A model generated the notes under the pieces. That model was not told where the DNA came from. It did no database searches and worked only from the letters and a program-made list of their open reading frames with translations. A program made the position numbers and the translations under genes. From the NCBI GenBank assembly GCA_021604265.1, contig BQIY01000082.1, positions 1 through 7,885 of the forward strand: a DNA stretch of 7,885 nucleotides, read 5' to 3'. Shown piece by piece: positions 1 to 6,115 of this stretch. The DNA comes from Nitrospirales bacterium. Its GTDB lineage: Bacteria; Nitrospirota; Nitrospiria; Nitrospirales; UBA8639. Numbering within the stretch: position 1 is the first letter of the stretch; each line of letters begins with the position of its first letter.

Positions 1-218
1 TAATGGCCCAAATCGTCCAGCCTAACCGCATGTCTTAAATGGGAGGAATGTTCAAAAAAAGTCTTGGCTCGCATTTCCCTATCGTGGTCGTGCATGGCCC
101 TGTCCCTCGCAGATTGAAGTGTTCGTGGATGCGCATCAGGCCGAAGATGAGCCAAGACTTTTTTTGAACATTCCTCCCATTTAAGACATGCGGTTAGGCT
201 GGACGATTTGGGCCATTA
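1..218. repeat. Perfect 70-bp inverted repeat with 78-nt loop (MITE-like or assembly-edge hairpin)
   Basis: Bases 1-70 are the exact reverse complement of 149-218, and 71-148 form an unpaired loop. Pairing stops at the loop side (71/148 do not match). On the outer side the left arm begins at the first base of the window, so its true extent is unknown. The arms begin TAATGGCCC and end GGGCCATTA, and each carries a run of seven A or T (54-60, 159-165). No long reading frame with a recognisable transposase is present. Identical arms suggest either a recently arrived small non-autonomous element or a fold-back artefact at a contig end; the exact coincidence of repeat edge and window edge favours caution. 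If real, it would form a very stable hairpin just downstream of the exporter gene and could end its transcript. Confidence 0.9.
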
Positions 219-235
219 GCATGAATATTCAACAG

Positions 236-244
236 CCTCCTTTT
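236..244 (-). promoter_or_regulatory. Strong Shine-Dalgarno sequence without a gene
   Basis: The minus strand reads AAAAGGAGG, an ideal ribosome-binding sequence, 26 nt after the stop codon of the exporter gene. The first ATG follows after 13 nt (222-220), which is too far for good initiation. That frame runs directly into the inverted repeat and stops after 13 codons. This is the place where a second gene of the exporter operon would be expected to start. I infer, without proof, that such a gene has been displaced or cut off by the repeat. Confidence 0.4.
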
Positions 245-270
245 AGAAATCGAACACACAAGACCCTGCC

Positions 271-2772
271 TTAGCCTTTACCCTGCTCCGGTCCTAGCGG
301 TTTCCACACAAGAAGCAATGCCGCAAGCAATGTGAGATTGCTCATGAGTGCCGTGAGCATGGCTACCCCTGTCAGCACACCAAAATAAATCGTCGGAATA
401 AAACTTGAAAAAGCCAAGATTGAAAACCCCGCTGTAATAATCAGTGACGTATAGTACATCGCAATACCAATACTGCTATGGCAAGCGTTGATCGTTTCGC
501 GATAATTCCGATAGGTGGGGAACTCCACTTGAAATCGATGCACATAATGAATGGTATCGTCCACACCAATCCCAATGGCAATCGCCGCAATGGTAATCGT
601 CATCATATCCAGAGGAATACCAACCCAACCCATGACTCCCAACACCACCCCCGCTGCCAGGATATTGGGAATAATCGCGATAAGTGAAATGGCTATGTTG
701 CGAAAAGCGATCATAAACATCACCAAAATACTGATAAACACCACACCCAGCGTGAGAATCTGTGACGTATACAGGCTCTGAAGTAAATTATTATAGAGAA
801 CGGCCATTCCAGTCAGATGCACATTCTTTTCAGAAAATCCCATCTCATCAACGAGATAGGACTTAATCTTGTCAATGAGTTGTTTTCGTTTAAGCGTGGG
901 CGCGGATTCAATAAGGCGCATGGTCATTCGAATCTCATTCCCATCTGAAGACAGATAGGGATTCATTAATGCGTTCTTCACATCCTCCGGCGTCCATTTT
1001 CGTAAAACGGCTAATTCATAATCCTCCGGTATCTTCTGATCGTTGAGCTGCTTAAACACTTTCATGCCGGTGGCGATCGAGAGCACTTTCCCGACTTCAG
1101 GCAGCTGTTCCAAATAATCATGAATGTCTTCAACTAAGGCTAACCGATCTCCGTTGAACCAATAGGTAATCTCCTCGGTTGTTCCTTCCTCTGCAAACGG
1201 ATCGTCAAACGGATCATTCTGTTCCTGCTCGTCCGCTTGCGACGCATAAAATTCATCATCGGCTTCGATGATAATATCAAGCGGAATGGTCCCGCCTAAT
1301 TGCGAGTCAATCAACTCCATGCCCTGGTAAATTTCAGTCGAACTCTTAAAATGATCGATAAAACGATTTTCCACTTCCAATTTAAGAATTCCCATAATTC
1401 CAAGGAACACGAGCACGACACACCCACCAATCACAAGCTTCGCATGCCCAAGAGTCCATGACGCAATTTTCGCCGTGAATTTTCTTGTCAAATCTCGCCG
1501 GGCCACAATTTTTTCAGGCTGCAGCAGGGACAGGACGGAAGGGAAATAGATAAAGTTCAGCACAAAGGCCAAGGCGATACCCATCGTCATCATCCAACCA
1601 AAGTCAATCACGGGACGGATATTACTCACAACCAGCGAACAGAACGCCACAATCGTGGTCATGGCGGTAAAGAACGACGGCATGAGCATCGTGTCCATCG
1701 TCGCGAAGACAATAGTTTTCTGGCTCTCTGCCGGTTGCTGTTCACGGAGAATCCGATATCGCACAATCAGATGAATGCTCAACGACATGGTGACAATGAG
1801 CAGCAGCGACGTAAAGTTCGAGGAAATCACTGTCACGTGCCAGTCAAAAAACCCAAGTAAACCCACCATCAGACAGACAGAAATCAGGCATGACGACATC
1901 GGAATGAGCACCCACCTCAGCTTGCGAAAAAATAAAGCCAGCGCACAAATGAGGAGACCGGTGACTCCAAGCCCAAACACGACAATATCGTGTTCAATGA
2001 AGCTAATCATATCCGACGTGATCATCTGGACGCCGCCGAGATACAATTGGGCTTGTGCACGAAAGGGGTCCATCACTTCTCGTATGCGGCGTACATTCGA
2101 ACTTTGTGTTTCAATAAGTTGTGCGTGGACTCCAGCAAATTCTGCCGACACGGCTTGAAGTTCATCCTGCTCTTCGACCGTTAAGCCCGCAGAAACCTTC
2201 TTTTCTCGAAGTTGATTTCTGACCTGCAACAGATCCTGATAGCGTTTATCAGTCTGAAAATTGACTTGAAGAACTGTCGTCCGTCCATCAGGGCTGACAA
2301 GATTATTTTGATAAATCGGACTCTCTAGGAATTCCCGACGAGCCAGTTCAATATCCACTCCTGGCGTTTCAAGCGTTCGAATCGGAGCTCCATCTGTCAG
2401 CTCGGATATCGTGACCTTCGGACTATTGAGTAACGGCACATCTAAAATGGTCACCACGGACTCTACGCGTTTAAGTTTCGACAATGCATCACGCAGTAAC
2501 TTGAGTTGCGCAAGAGATGCTTCCGAAAATAAGTCTGTGTGGGGCGAATAGGTAATGATGAGGAAGTCATCTGACCCGTAGGTGTCGAGGGTTGAGCGGT
2601 AATACTTCAAATCTTGATCGTTTTCCAACACGATCGATTCTGATGAAGCATCAAGTTTAAGTTCGGTACTGTAGACGATGAAAAAAGAGAAAAGCAGAAA
2701 AACAGCCGTTAATGCGAACCACGGGCTGTCGATAACCGTCTTTTTGTAGAACCTCACAAACGAAGAAATCAT
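271..2772 (-). CDS. RND/MMPL-family transporter (COG1033-type predicted exporter)
   Basis: This 833-aa inner-membrane protein has the duplicated RND layout. One N-terminal helix (about 17-36) is followed by a periplasmic domain (40-260) with a helical, coiled-coil-like stretch (174-232) and five helices between 262 and 418. The second half repeats the plan: a helix at 445-464, a periplasmic domain (466-670) and five helices from 671 to 823. TM10 carries the family signature GIGVDDTIHYVHRF (734-747), with paired Asp738/Asp739 suited to proton relay. The matching place in the first half reads TMSLSIHLIVRYR (328-340) and has no acidic residue. An Asp/Glu-rich insert occupies about 505-535. Relatives of this length move lipidic or hydrophobic molecules (MmpL, HpnN), but the substrate here cannot be read. 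The ATG at 2772 is fixed by an in-frame stop five codons upstream with no other usual start between; its ribosome-binding site is weak. Confidence 0.93.
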   Translation of the reverse strand: MISSFVRFYKKTVIDSPWFALTAVFLLFSFFIVYSTELKLDASSESIVLENDQDLKYYRSTLDTYGSDDFLIITYSPHTDLFSEASLAQLKLLRDALSKLKRVESVVTILDVPLLNSPKVTISELTDGAPIRTLETPGVDIELARREFLESPIYQNNLVSPDGRTTVLQVNFQTDKRYQDLLQVRNQLREKKVSAGLTVEEQDELQAVSAEFAGVHAQLIETQSSNVRRIREVMDPFRAQAQLYLGGVQMITSDMISFIEHDIVVFGLGVTGLLICALALFFRKLRWVLIPMSSCLISVCLMVGLLGFFDWHVTVISSNFTSLLLIVTMSLSIHLIVRYRILREQQPAESQKTIVFATMDTMLMPSFFTAMTTIVAFCSLVVSNIRPVIDFGWMMTMGIALAFVLNFIYFPSVLSLLQPEKIVARRDLTRKFTAKIASWTLGHAKLVIGGCVVLVFLGIMGILKLEVENRFIDHFKSSTEIYQGMELIDSQLGGTIPLDIIIEADDEFYASQADEQEQNDPFDDPFAEEGTTEEITYWFNGDRLALVEDIHDYLEQLPEVGKVLSIATGMKVFKQLNDQKIPEDYELAVLRKWTPEDVKNALMNPYLSSDGNEIRMTMRLIESAPTLKRKQLIDKIKSYLVDEMGFSEKNVHLTGMAVLYNNLLQSLYTSQILTLGVVFISILVMFMIAFRNIAISLIAIIPNILAAGVVLGVMGWVGIPLDMMTITIAAIAIGIGVDDTIHYVHRFQVEFPTYRNYRETINACHSSIGIAMYYTSLIITAGFSILAFSSFIPTIYFGVLTGVAMLTALMSNLTLLAALLLVWKPLGPEQGKG

Positions 2773-2838
2773 AGAAGCAAAAATCTAAGCCCTATTTGGG
2801 GAGTTCATGACAATGTGAAGAGAAAAAAGGCAGAGCAT

Positions 2839-2847
2839 ATACGACAC
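2839..2847 (-). promoter_or_regulatory. GTGTCGTAT motif upstream of the exporter gene
   Basis: The minus strand carries GTGTCGTAT 67 nt before the exporter start. The same 8-base core, TGTCGTAT, appears at 3392-3399 and twice in the palindrome at 5123-5149, each time in non-coding DNA near the start of a minus-strand gene. It may be a half-site for a shared regulator, but the motif was found by eye and no binding protein is known. Confidence 0.25.
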
Positions 2848-2888
2848 TACGCGTTCAACACCCAAGAACACACGATGCCTCCTTTCAT
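2847..2888 (-). other. Possible 13-codon leader ORF with Shine-Dalgarno sequences
   Basis: In the 270-bp spacer upstream of the exporter gene, the minus strand has an ATG at 2888 preceded by AAGG, and the frame stops at 2847 (MKGGIVCSWVLNA). Inside it lies a second, ideal ribosome-binding sequence (GAAAGGAGG, 2886-2878), four bases before a GTG in the same frame. It could be a leader peptide or a relic of an older gene start, or simply chance. No attenuator-type hairpin was seen between it and the exporter. The rest of the 2773-3042 spacer shows no clear promoter or terminator. Confidence 0.2.
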
Positions 2889-3042
2889 ACACACCTTGTT
2901 ACTCCCAATGACGGATGAATAACAGAAACGGCTAAGAGAGAATACATGCTGGAGAGTTTACTGTAACAGAACATCACCAAAAACTGGGAACTTCGCGACA
3001 AATAAATGAGGTTATTTTCTGGACCCGATGGCTTTACGACCT

Positions 3043-3360
3043 CTAATACACACTGACAGGTCCATGCGCAATGAACACTTCCTTGTCTTCAATATAAGCA
3101 CGATCAGATCCCCACCAGTATTGAAATCGCTTCCATCCACTACTTTTCGGCATGGGAATTTCGACACGAATCTGAGCCTCGTCCGTTGCGGCCAAGCTCG
3201 GTTCAAGAAGGATCAGTGTCAATTTTTTGTTTTCCGAAATATAGGCCTTGAATTGACATTCCGGCGGAGCAATATGAACCGGCTTGTAATCAAAGGCTGT
3301 CAAGGTTGAACCACCATAGAGATAGGCAGCAAATAAACAAGGTATGAGTGTGGAAAACAT
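3043..3360 (-). CDS. Small exported protein of unknown function
   Basis: This is a 105-aa protein that I do not recognise. The ATG at 3360 is preferred because GAGGGA (3370-3365) lies at good spacing upstream and the protein then opens with a signal peptide: hydrophobic residues about 2-14 and a possible cleavage after TLTA (residue 22). An in-frame GTG at 3402 would add 14 residues but has no ribosome-binding sequence and would bury the signal. The mature part of about 83 residues has one Cys (35) and alternating hydrophobic residues, then a Trp/Tyr-rich patch (SSGWKRFQYWWG, about 73-84), compatible with a small beta-rich periplasmic domain. It lies 270 bp upstream of the exporter gene on the same strand, so shared transcription is possible but unproven. 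Confidence 0.65.
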   Translation of the reverse strand: MFSTLIPCLFAAYLYGGSTLTAFDYKPVHIAPPECQFKAYISENKKLTLILLEPSLAATDEAQIRVEIPMPKSSGWKRFQYWWGSDRAYIEDKEVFIAHGPVSVY

Positions 3361-3390
3361 GATGTCCCTCACAGAATACGTGAATAATTC

Positions 3391-3399
3391 ATGTCGTAT
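3391..3399 (+). promoter_or_regulatory. ATGTCGTAT motif upstream of the small exported protein
   Basis: The motif core TGTCGTAT (3392-3399) lies 32-39 bp upstream of the ATG at 3360, about where a promoter for that minus-strand gene would be. It lies in the opposite orientation to the copy before the exporter gene. Just inside it is a short palindrome, TGAATAATTCA (3381-3391). A role as operator is a guess. Confidence 0.25.
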
Positions 3400-3637
3400 C
3401 ACTCACCAATGTGGCATGGCGTTTTGAGGCGAGAGGGGCAGATGTCTTGTTAGCCCCATCGTCCTCGTCACAGATGTTTCCTTACAAATGCATAAAATGA
3501 ACCACTTGACCTTGCCTTATTCTATTCCCACTCATCCAGAATTCTTCGTCATACGATTAACGCGATGCTGAAATACCTACTATCGAGATATTGCATGTTC
3601 CCCACGGCGAGATTGCACTCTTCATTGAGACATCAGT

Positions 3638-3655
3638 TGTATCGAATCAGATACA
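3638..3655. promoter_or_regulatory. 18-bp inverted repeat, candidate upstream activator site
   Basis: TGTATC and GATACA form perfect 6-bp arms separated by six bases. The repeat lies about 330 bp upstream of the sigma-54 promoter at 3988-4003. Sigma-54 promoters need an enhancer-binding activator, which usually binds dyad repeats of this size 100 bp or more upstream. The spacing between TGT and ACA is 12, not the 10 of the NifA site, so no known activator is implied. A 6-bp dyad can also occur by chance. Confidence 0.25.
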
Positions 3656-3987
3656 TGTTCGTATGAGAACAGATATTCCTGTGTCGTGAATAATGAATCA
3701 GTCAAATAGTCAGACACTCAATGTGAGCCATGTTGACGCAAAAACGGTCGTAAATCCCATCTCCGCAGATATAAAAGTTATCGTGGTATTTGACCGAAAT
3801 GAAAAACCTGGTATGGCGAAGCATTCATGGTCAGAACCCTCACGTAAACCACCGAGAGTTGGGCAGAAATGCTTGTCACAGCCGGACAAGAGGATTCACC
3901 ATTCCCTCGCACACACAACAACTTCCTTCGCTGAGTGCACTCTATAAACCTTCCCCGAACCCTCCCAGCGGATGCGTCACTATCTCC

Positions 3988-4003
3988 TGGCACATAGGTT
4001 GCT
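3988..4003 (+). promoter_or_regulatory. Sigma-54 (RpoN) -24/-12 promoter
   Basis: The sequence TGGCAC-ATAGG-TTGCT matches the RpoN consensus TGGCACG-N4-TTGCW at all but one base (A for the G after TGGCAC). The invariant GG (3989-3990) and GC (4001-4002) have the required 10-base gap. It points at the secreted-protein gene at 4094 and predicts a transcript start near 4014 with an 80-nt leader. An exact ten-base match of this kind is expected about 0.015 times in this window by chance, counting both strands. No rpoN or enhancer-binding protein gene is in view. Confidence 0.6.
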
Positions 4004-4050
4004 CTCTACGTTAGATAAGCGCTCAGCAAGTTTCAGTTAACGATGACAGA

Positions 4051-4072
4051 CACGAAGATCTGCATCTTCGTG
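4051..4072 (+). promoter_or_regulatory. 5'-UTR hairpin before the secreted-protein gene
   Basis: CACGAAGAT and ATCTTCGTG are perfect 9-bp arms around a four-base loop (CTGC). The hairpin sits within the predicted leader of the sigma-54 transcript, about eight bases before the ribosome-binding site (AAAGGA, 4081-4086). There is no T-run behind it, so it is not an intrinsic terminator. It could stabilise the 5' end of the mRNA, tune translation, or be a DNA-level operator. Confidence 0.5.
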
Positions 4073-4093
4073 AAACGAAGAAAGGACAGTATC

Positions 4094-4603
4094 ATGGAAC
4101 AGCAACATGATAAAAAAAATTCCATAACTCTCACCGGAATATTCTTCGGAGTCATGCTGATCACGACTGCCCAAGGCCTGGAGTCCGCACGTGCCGGGCC
4201 GGATGAATCATACGATCGTTACAGTCAATGTGCCTGGGTCTCGACATCCGACACACTTTCGCGGACACCCGCTCGAAAGTCCTTACATCCAGAACCAGAA
4301 GAAGAATTCCTGGTCAGTGAAGATGTGAATATCATCACGGGCCTGTATACGAGATCATACTCCCTACACCAGAATGGAGCGATCGATTATAAAACCGCTC
4401 GTCAGATTATCATTTCAGAATACAACGAATATTGGAATACTGTCGTCGAAACCAAAGAGTATCCTCTTTTATACTGGGAAGATGGCAACCGTGACGGAGC
4501 ATTTGACATGTGGATTGATCAACAAGGTGATGGATCCCCCTGTGATATTGTGCCGTATCATATCTATGAGAAAAACCAACTTACTCAGTCGGCAGGTTAT
4601 TAA
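4094..4603 (+). CDS. Secreted protein of unknown function with an EF-hand/dockerin-like Asp loop
   Basis: This 169-aa protein opens with a signal peptide: a Lys-containing start, a hydrophobic core at about 11-25 and likely cleavage after SARA (residue 34). The ATG at 4094 is chosen because AGGA lies seven bases upstream; the in-frame ATG at 4043 has no ribosome-binding site and adds a basic tail before the signal. The mature protein has only two Cys (46 and 150), which could form a disulfide. Residues 130-138, DGNRDGAFD, follow the D-x-N-x-D-G pattern of calcium-binding loops, and DQQGDGSPCD follows. A single such loop is weak evidence for calcium binding, and the usual Glu at loop position 12 is Ile. 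I recognise no family. A sigma-54-type promoter and a leader hairpin precede it, suggesting regulated expression. No terminator was seen in the 129-bp convergent gap after it. Confidence 0.7.
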   Translation: MEQQHDKKNSITLTGIFFGVMLITTAQGLESARAGPDESYDRYSQCAWVSTSDTLSRTPARKSLHPEPEEEFLVSEDVNIITGLYTRSYSLHQNGAIDYKTARQIIISEYNEYWNTVVETKEYPLLYWEDGNRDGAFDMWIDQQGDGSPCDIVPYHIYEKNQLTQSAGY

Positions 4604-4732
4604 GAGTCTGACTCCACACTGACCTCAATGTGAGTGGATGGAGATACCTGGACCAATAGACGAAAAATGAGCAATGCAAGAGATTGAGAATGAGTGACCA
4701 AACCCGGTTCTTTCTGAAGCACGGTCTATGGC

Positions 4733-5143
4733 CTATATTCCCTGCGGACGTACGCTCCACCCTTTTTTTTGCAGACAGCTCCGCACTTCATCTTTATAGC
4801 GCGGAATAAAGAAGACCAGGAGCTGCGAAGGATCGATACGGCTCTCTCCTCCCAACCCCAGACTTCTCCGGCATTCTGTTTCATCAAGACTAAATTCTTC
4901 CTCCGTCCCTCCAGGCTTGTATAATCCGAAATCAACACTGGCACAACTCCCGCTCAGCAGCGTCATCACCACGAGGGGCCAGGCCCACTGCAGACAACTC
5001 CCGATTCGATACTCGCCTCGATCATGAACACGAGGCGTCCGCTCATCTGTGACGGATTGTCGAACTGACCCAGCATGAACATGGCAATCCGCCTCACAGA
5101 TGCATACCTGTTCTTGCTCAGATGTCGTATGACTTTCCCTCAT
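4733..5143 (-). CDS. Small putative lipoprotein, start uncertain or frameshifted
   Basis: The well-supported part is the last 86 or so codons: a hydrophobic stretch (WAWPLVVMTLLSGSC) ending in a lipobox-like Cys, codon 4945-4943, then a short domain with the pattern D-E-T-E-C-R ... C-L-Q-K-K-G-W, common in small outer-membrane lipoproteins of unknown role. The frame stays open upstream to an ATG at 5275, but the extra residues look non-coding (rich in Cys, His, Arg, Ser) and would place the signal in mid-protein. The start given here, ATG 5143, has AAGG six bases upstream but still leaves about 50 residues before the hydrophobic core. An ATG at 5025 would sit perfectly before the signal but is in another frame, so a one-base indel near 5000-5020 is possible. 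It is convergent with the 4094 gene and divergent from the response regulator. Confidence 0.55.
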   Translation of the reverse strand: MRESHTTSEQEQVCICEADCHVHAGSVRQSVTDERTPRVHDRGEYRIGSCLQWAWPLVVMTLLSGSCASVDFGLYKPGGTEEEFSLDETECRRSLGLGGESRIDPSQLLVFFIPRYKDEVRSCLQKKGWSVRPQGI

Positions 5144-5149
5144 ACGACA
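5123..5149. promoter_or_regulatory. 27-bp palindrome with two TGTCGTAT half-sites
   Basis: TGTCGTATG (5123-5131) and CATACGACA (5141-5149) are perfect 9-bp arms around nine bases. Each arm contains the TGTCGTAT core also found at 2839-2846 and 3392-3399. It lies upstream of the lipoprotein signal sequence and overlaps the ATG at 5143, which argues that 5143 may really be leader DNA. An operator or an mRNA hairpin are both possible; there is no T-run for a terminator. Confidence 0.45.
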
Positions 5150-5405
5150 CCTTGCACATATCAGAAACACGTCAGACCAGCTCTTCACAACCATGGACCT
5201 CTCAAACAATTTGGCGGTGCGCTTCAGACTCAGGCCGTGCGCCAAGAAAAGATTCCGATACTCATTCGACTCCATTTATCTTTTCAAATGGATACACGCA
5301 GATTCGAATAGCCAAGCGCATGAAAAATGCAGTATATTGAACGAAACATAGAATAGACATTTTTCCTGGTTACGACCACGATGATGACATTGACGAGCGC
5401 GCACG

Positions 5406-5795
5406 ATGGTCCGTCAAACCAAACATAGAAAAAAACGTGTCCTCATTGTCGATGATGAACCGGCCGTTCGCCGAACGGTCAGAGCGGCTCTCGAGTCCGC
5501 GGGATATGAATGCGCGGAATCAGAAAACGGCGCAGCAGGCCTAGCCTGGCTAGAAGAAAATCACGCCGACCTCATCATTGCTGATTACCATATGCCGGTC
5601 ATGAGTGGACTGCGCTTGCTCGAACGAATCCGCAGCAACAGCAACGGAACCGTTCCGCCGGTAATCATGCTCAGCGGCGTGTTGAAACCAAAGGATAAAC
5701 AGAAGGCCATGGAACTCGGGGCTTATGCCGTCGTTGACAAACCATGTAATTTCAGAGAATTAGTCCAGACCGTTGGCGAAGCCATCGAGTCATGA
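5406..5795 (+). CDS. Single-domain response regulator (CheY-like receiver)
   Basis: This 129-aa protein is one receiver domain with no output domain. The key residues are all present: acidic pair Asp16/Asp17 in VLIVDDEPAVRR, phospho-acceptor Asp60 in LIIADYHMPVMSG, switch Ser90 in VIMLSG, Tyr107 and Lys112 in AVVDKP. It should take phosphate from a histidine kinase and pass the signal by protein contact. No kinase, Hpt or chemotaxis gene is adjacent, so the partner is elsewhere. The ATG at 5406 is the first start after an in-frame stop (5391); no good ribosome-binding sequence precedes it, which suggests weak or leaderless translation. It is divergent from the lipoprotein gene and followed by a 320-bp gap, so it is probably its own transcription unit. 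Confidence 0.96.
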   Translation: MVRQTKHRKKRVLIVDDEPAVRRTVRAALESAGYECAESENGAAGLAWLEENHADLIIADYHMPVMSGLRLLERIRSNSNGTVPPVIMLSGVLKPKDKQKAMELGAYAVVDKPCNFRELVQTVGEAIES

Positions 5796-6115
5796 CGACA
5801 TGGTTGTTGGACTCCGTGCCATGCCAGCGTTTGAAAAGCAGACCATTCTCACCCATATCATTCGCTTCCGCCGCCGCATTCCAGGCTCAAACAGACTCCC
5901 ATTCCAGACTAGACAACTTCCTCAAGAATATTATAAGGTGAGCCTTCTCTTAAGTCTGTATGAATTTTCTCCCCTCTTTCCGTCAATCCTCAACAACATG
6001 TTTCGCAAGATGAACACGTGTCGCTTGGATCTCCCTGGCGAGCGGATTATCGGTAAACACCGATTTCCCTGACGATGCTCTTTCACATACCGACCATGAC
6101 GGGAGAAGTGAAACA
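5796..6115. other. Spacer without a convincing gene
   Basis: A plus frame (5773-6072, TTG start) overlaps the end of the response regulator but lacks a ribosome-binding site and has no recognisable content. I see no strong terminator after the response regulator. TTGAAA (5831-5836) with CATATC 17 bases on is too weak to call a promoter. GGGAG (6101-6105) and GAAG near 6104 may serve the gene at 6116. Confidence 0.5.

Larger units (their letters stand above)
3361..3987. other. Long spacer without a convincing gene
   Basis: Short open frames occur on both strands (for example plus 3693-3947 and minus 3778-3993), but none has a ribosome-binding site and their translations look random, rich in Ser, His, Arg and Cys. 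The first 45 or so residues of the 3693 frame look a little more protein-like and could be a decayed relic. The stretch contains the ribosome-binding site of the minus gene at its left end, a TGTCGTAT motif (3392-3399), a small palindrome (3381-3391) and an 18-bp inverted repeat (3638-3655). Its length fits a control region for the sigma-54 promoter at its right end. Confidence 0.55.

Noticed and set aside
1..218. CRISPR or tandem repeat array at the left end.
   Set aside because: There are only two arms, in opposite orientation, with no spaced direct repeats.
1775..2158. 127-codon plus-strand frame opposite the exporter gene.
   Set aside because: It lies wholly inside the well-supported minus-strand exporter and its translation has no family features.
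3693..3947. 84-codon plus-strand frame in the long spacer.
   Set aside because: No ribosome-binding site, a non-protein-like second half and no recognised motif. Kept only as a possible relic in the spacer note.
4926..4965. TGGCAC-N5 with GC on the plus strand near 4939, and a similar TGGCAC on the minus strand near 7835, as further sigma-54 promoters.
   Set aside because: Both lack the full TTGC box, lie inside coding DNA and do not point to a suitable start codon.
5773..6072. 99-codon plus-strand frame after the response regulator.
   Set aside because: TTG start inside the response regulator gene, no ribosome-binding site, no motif or signal.
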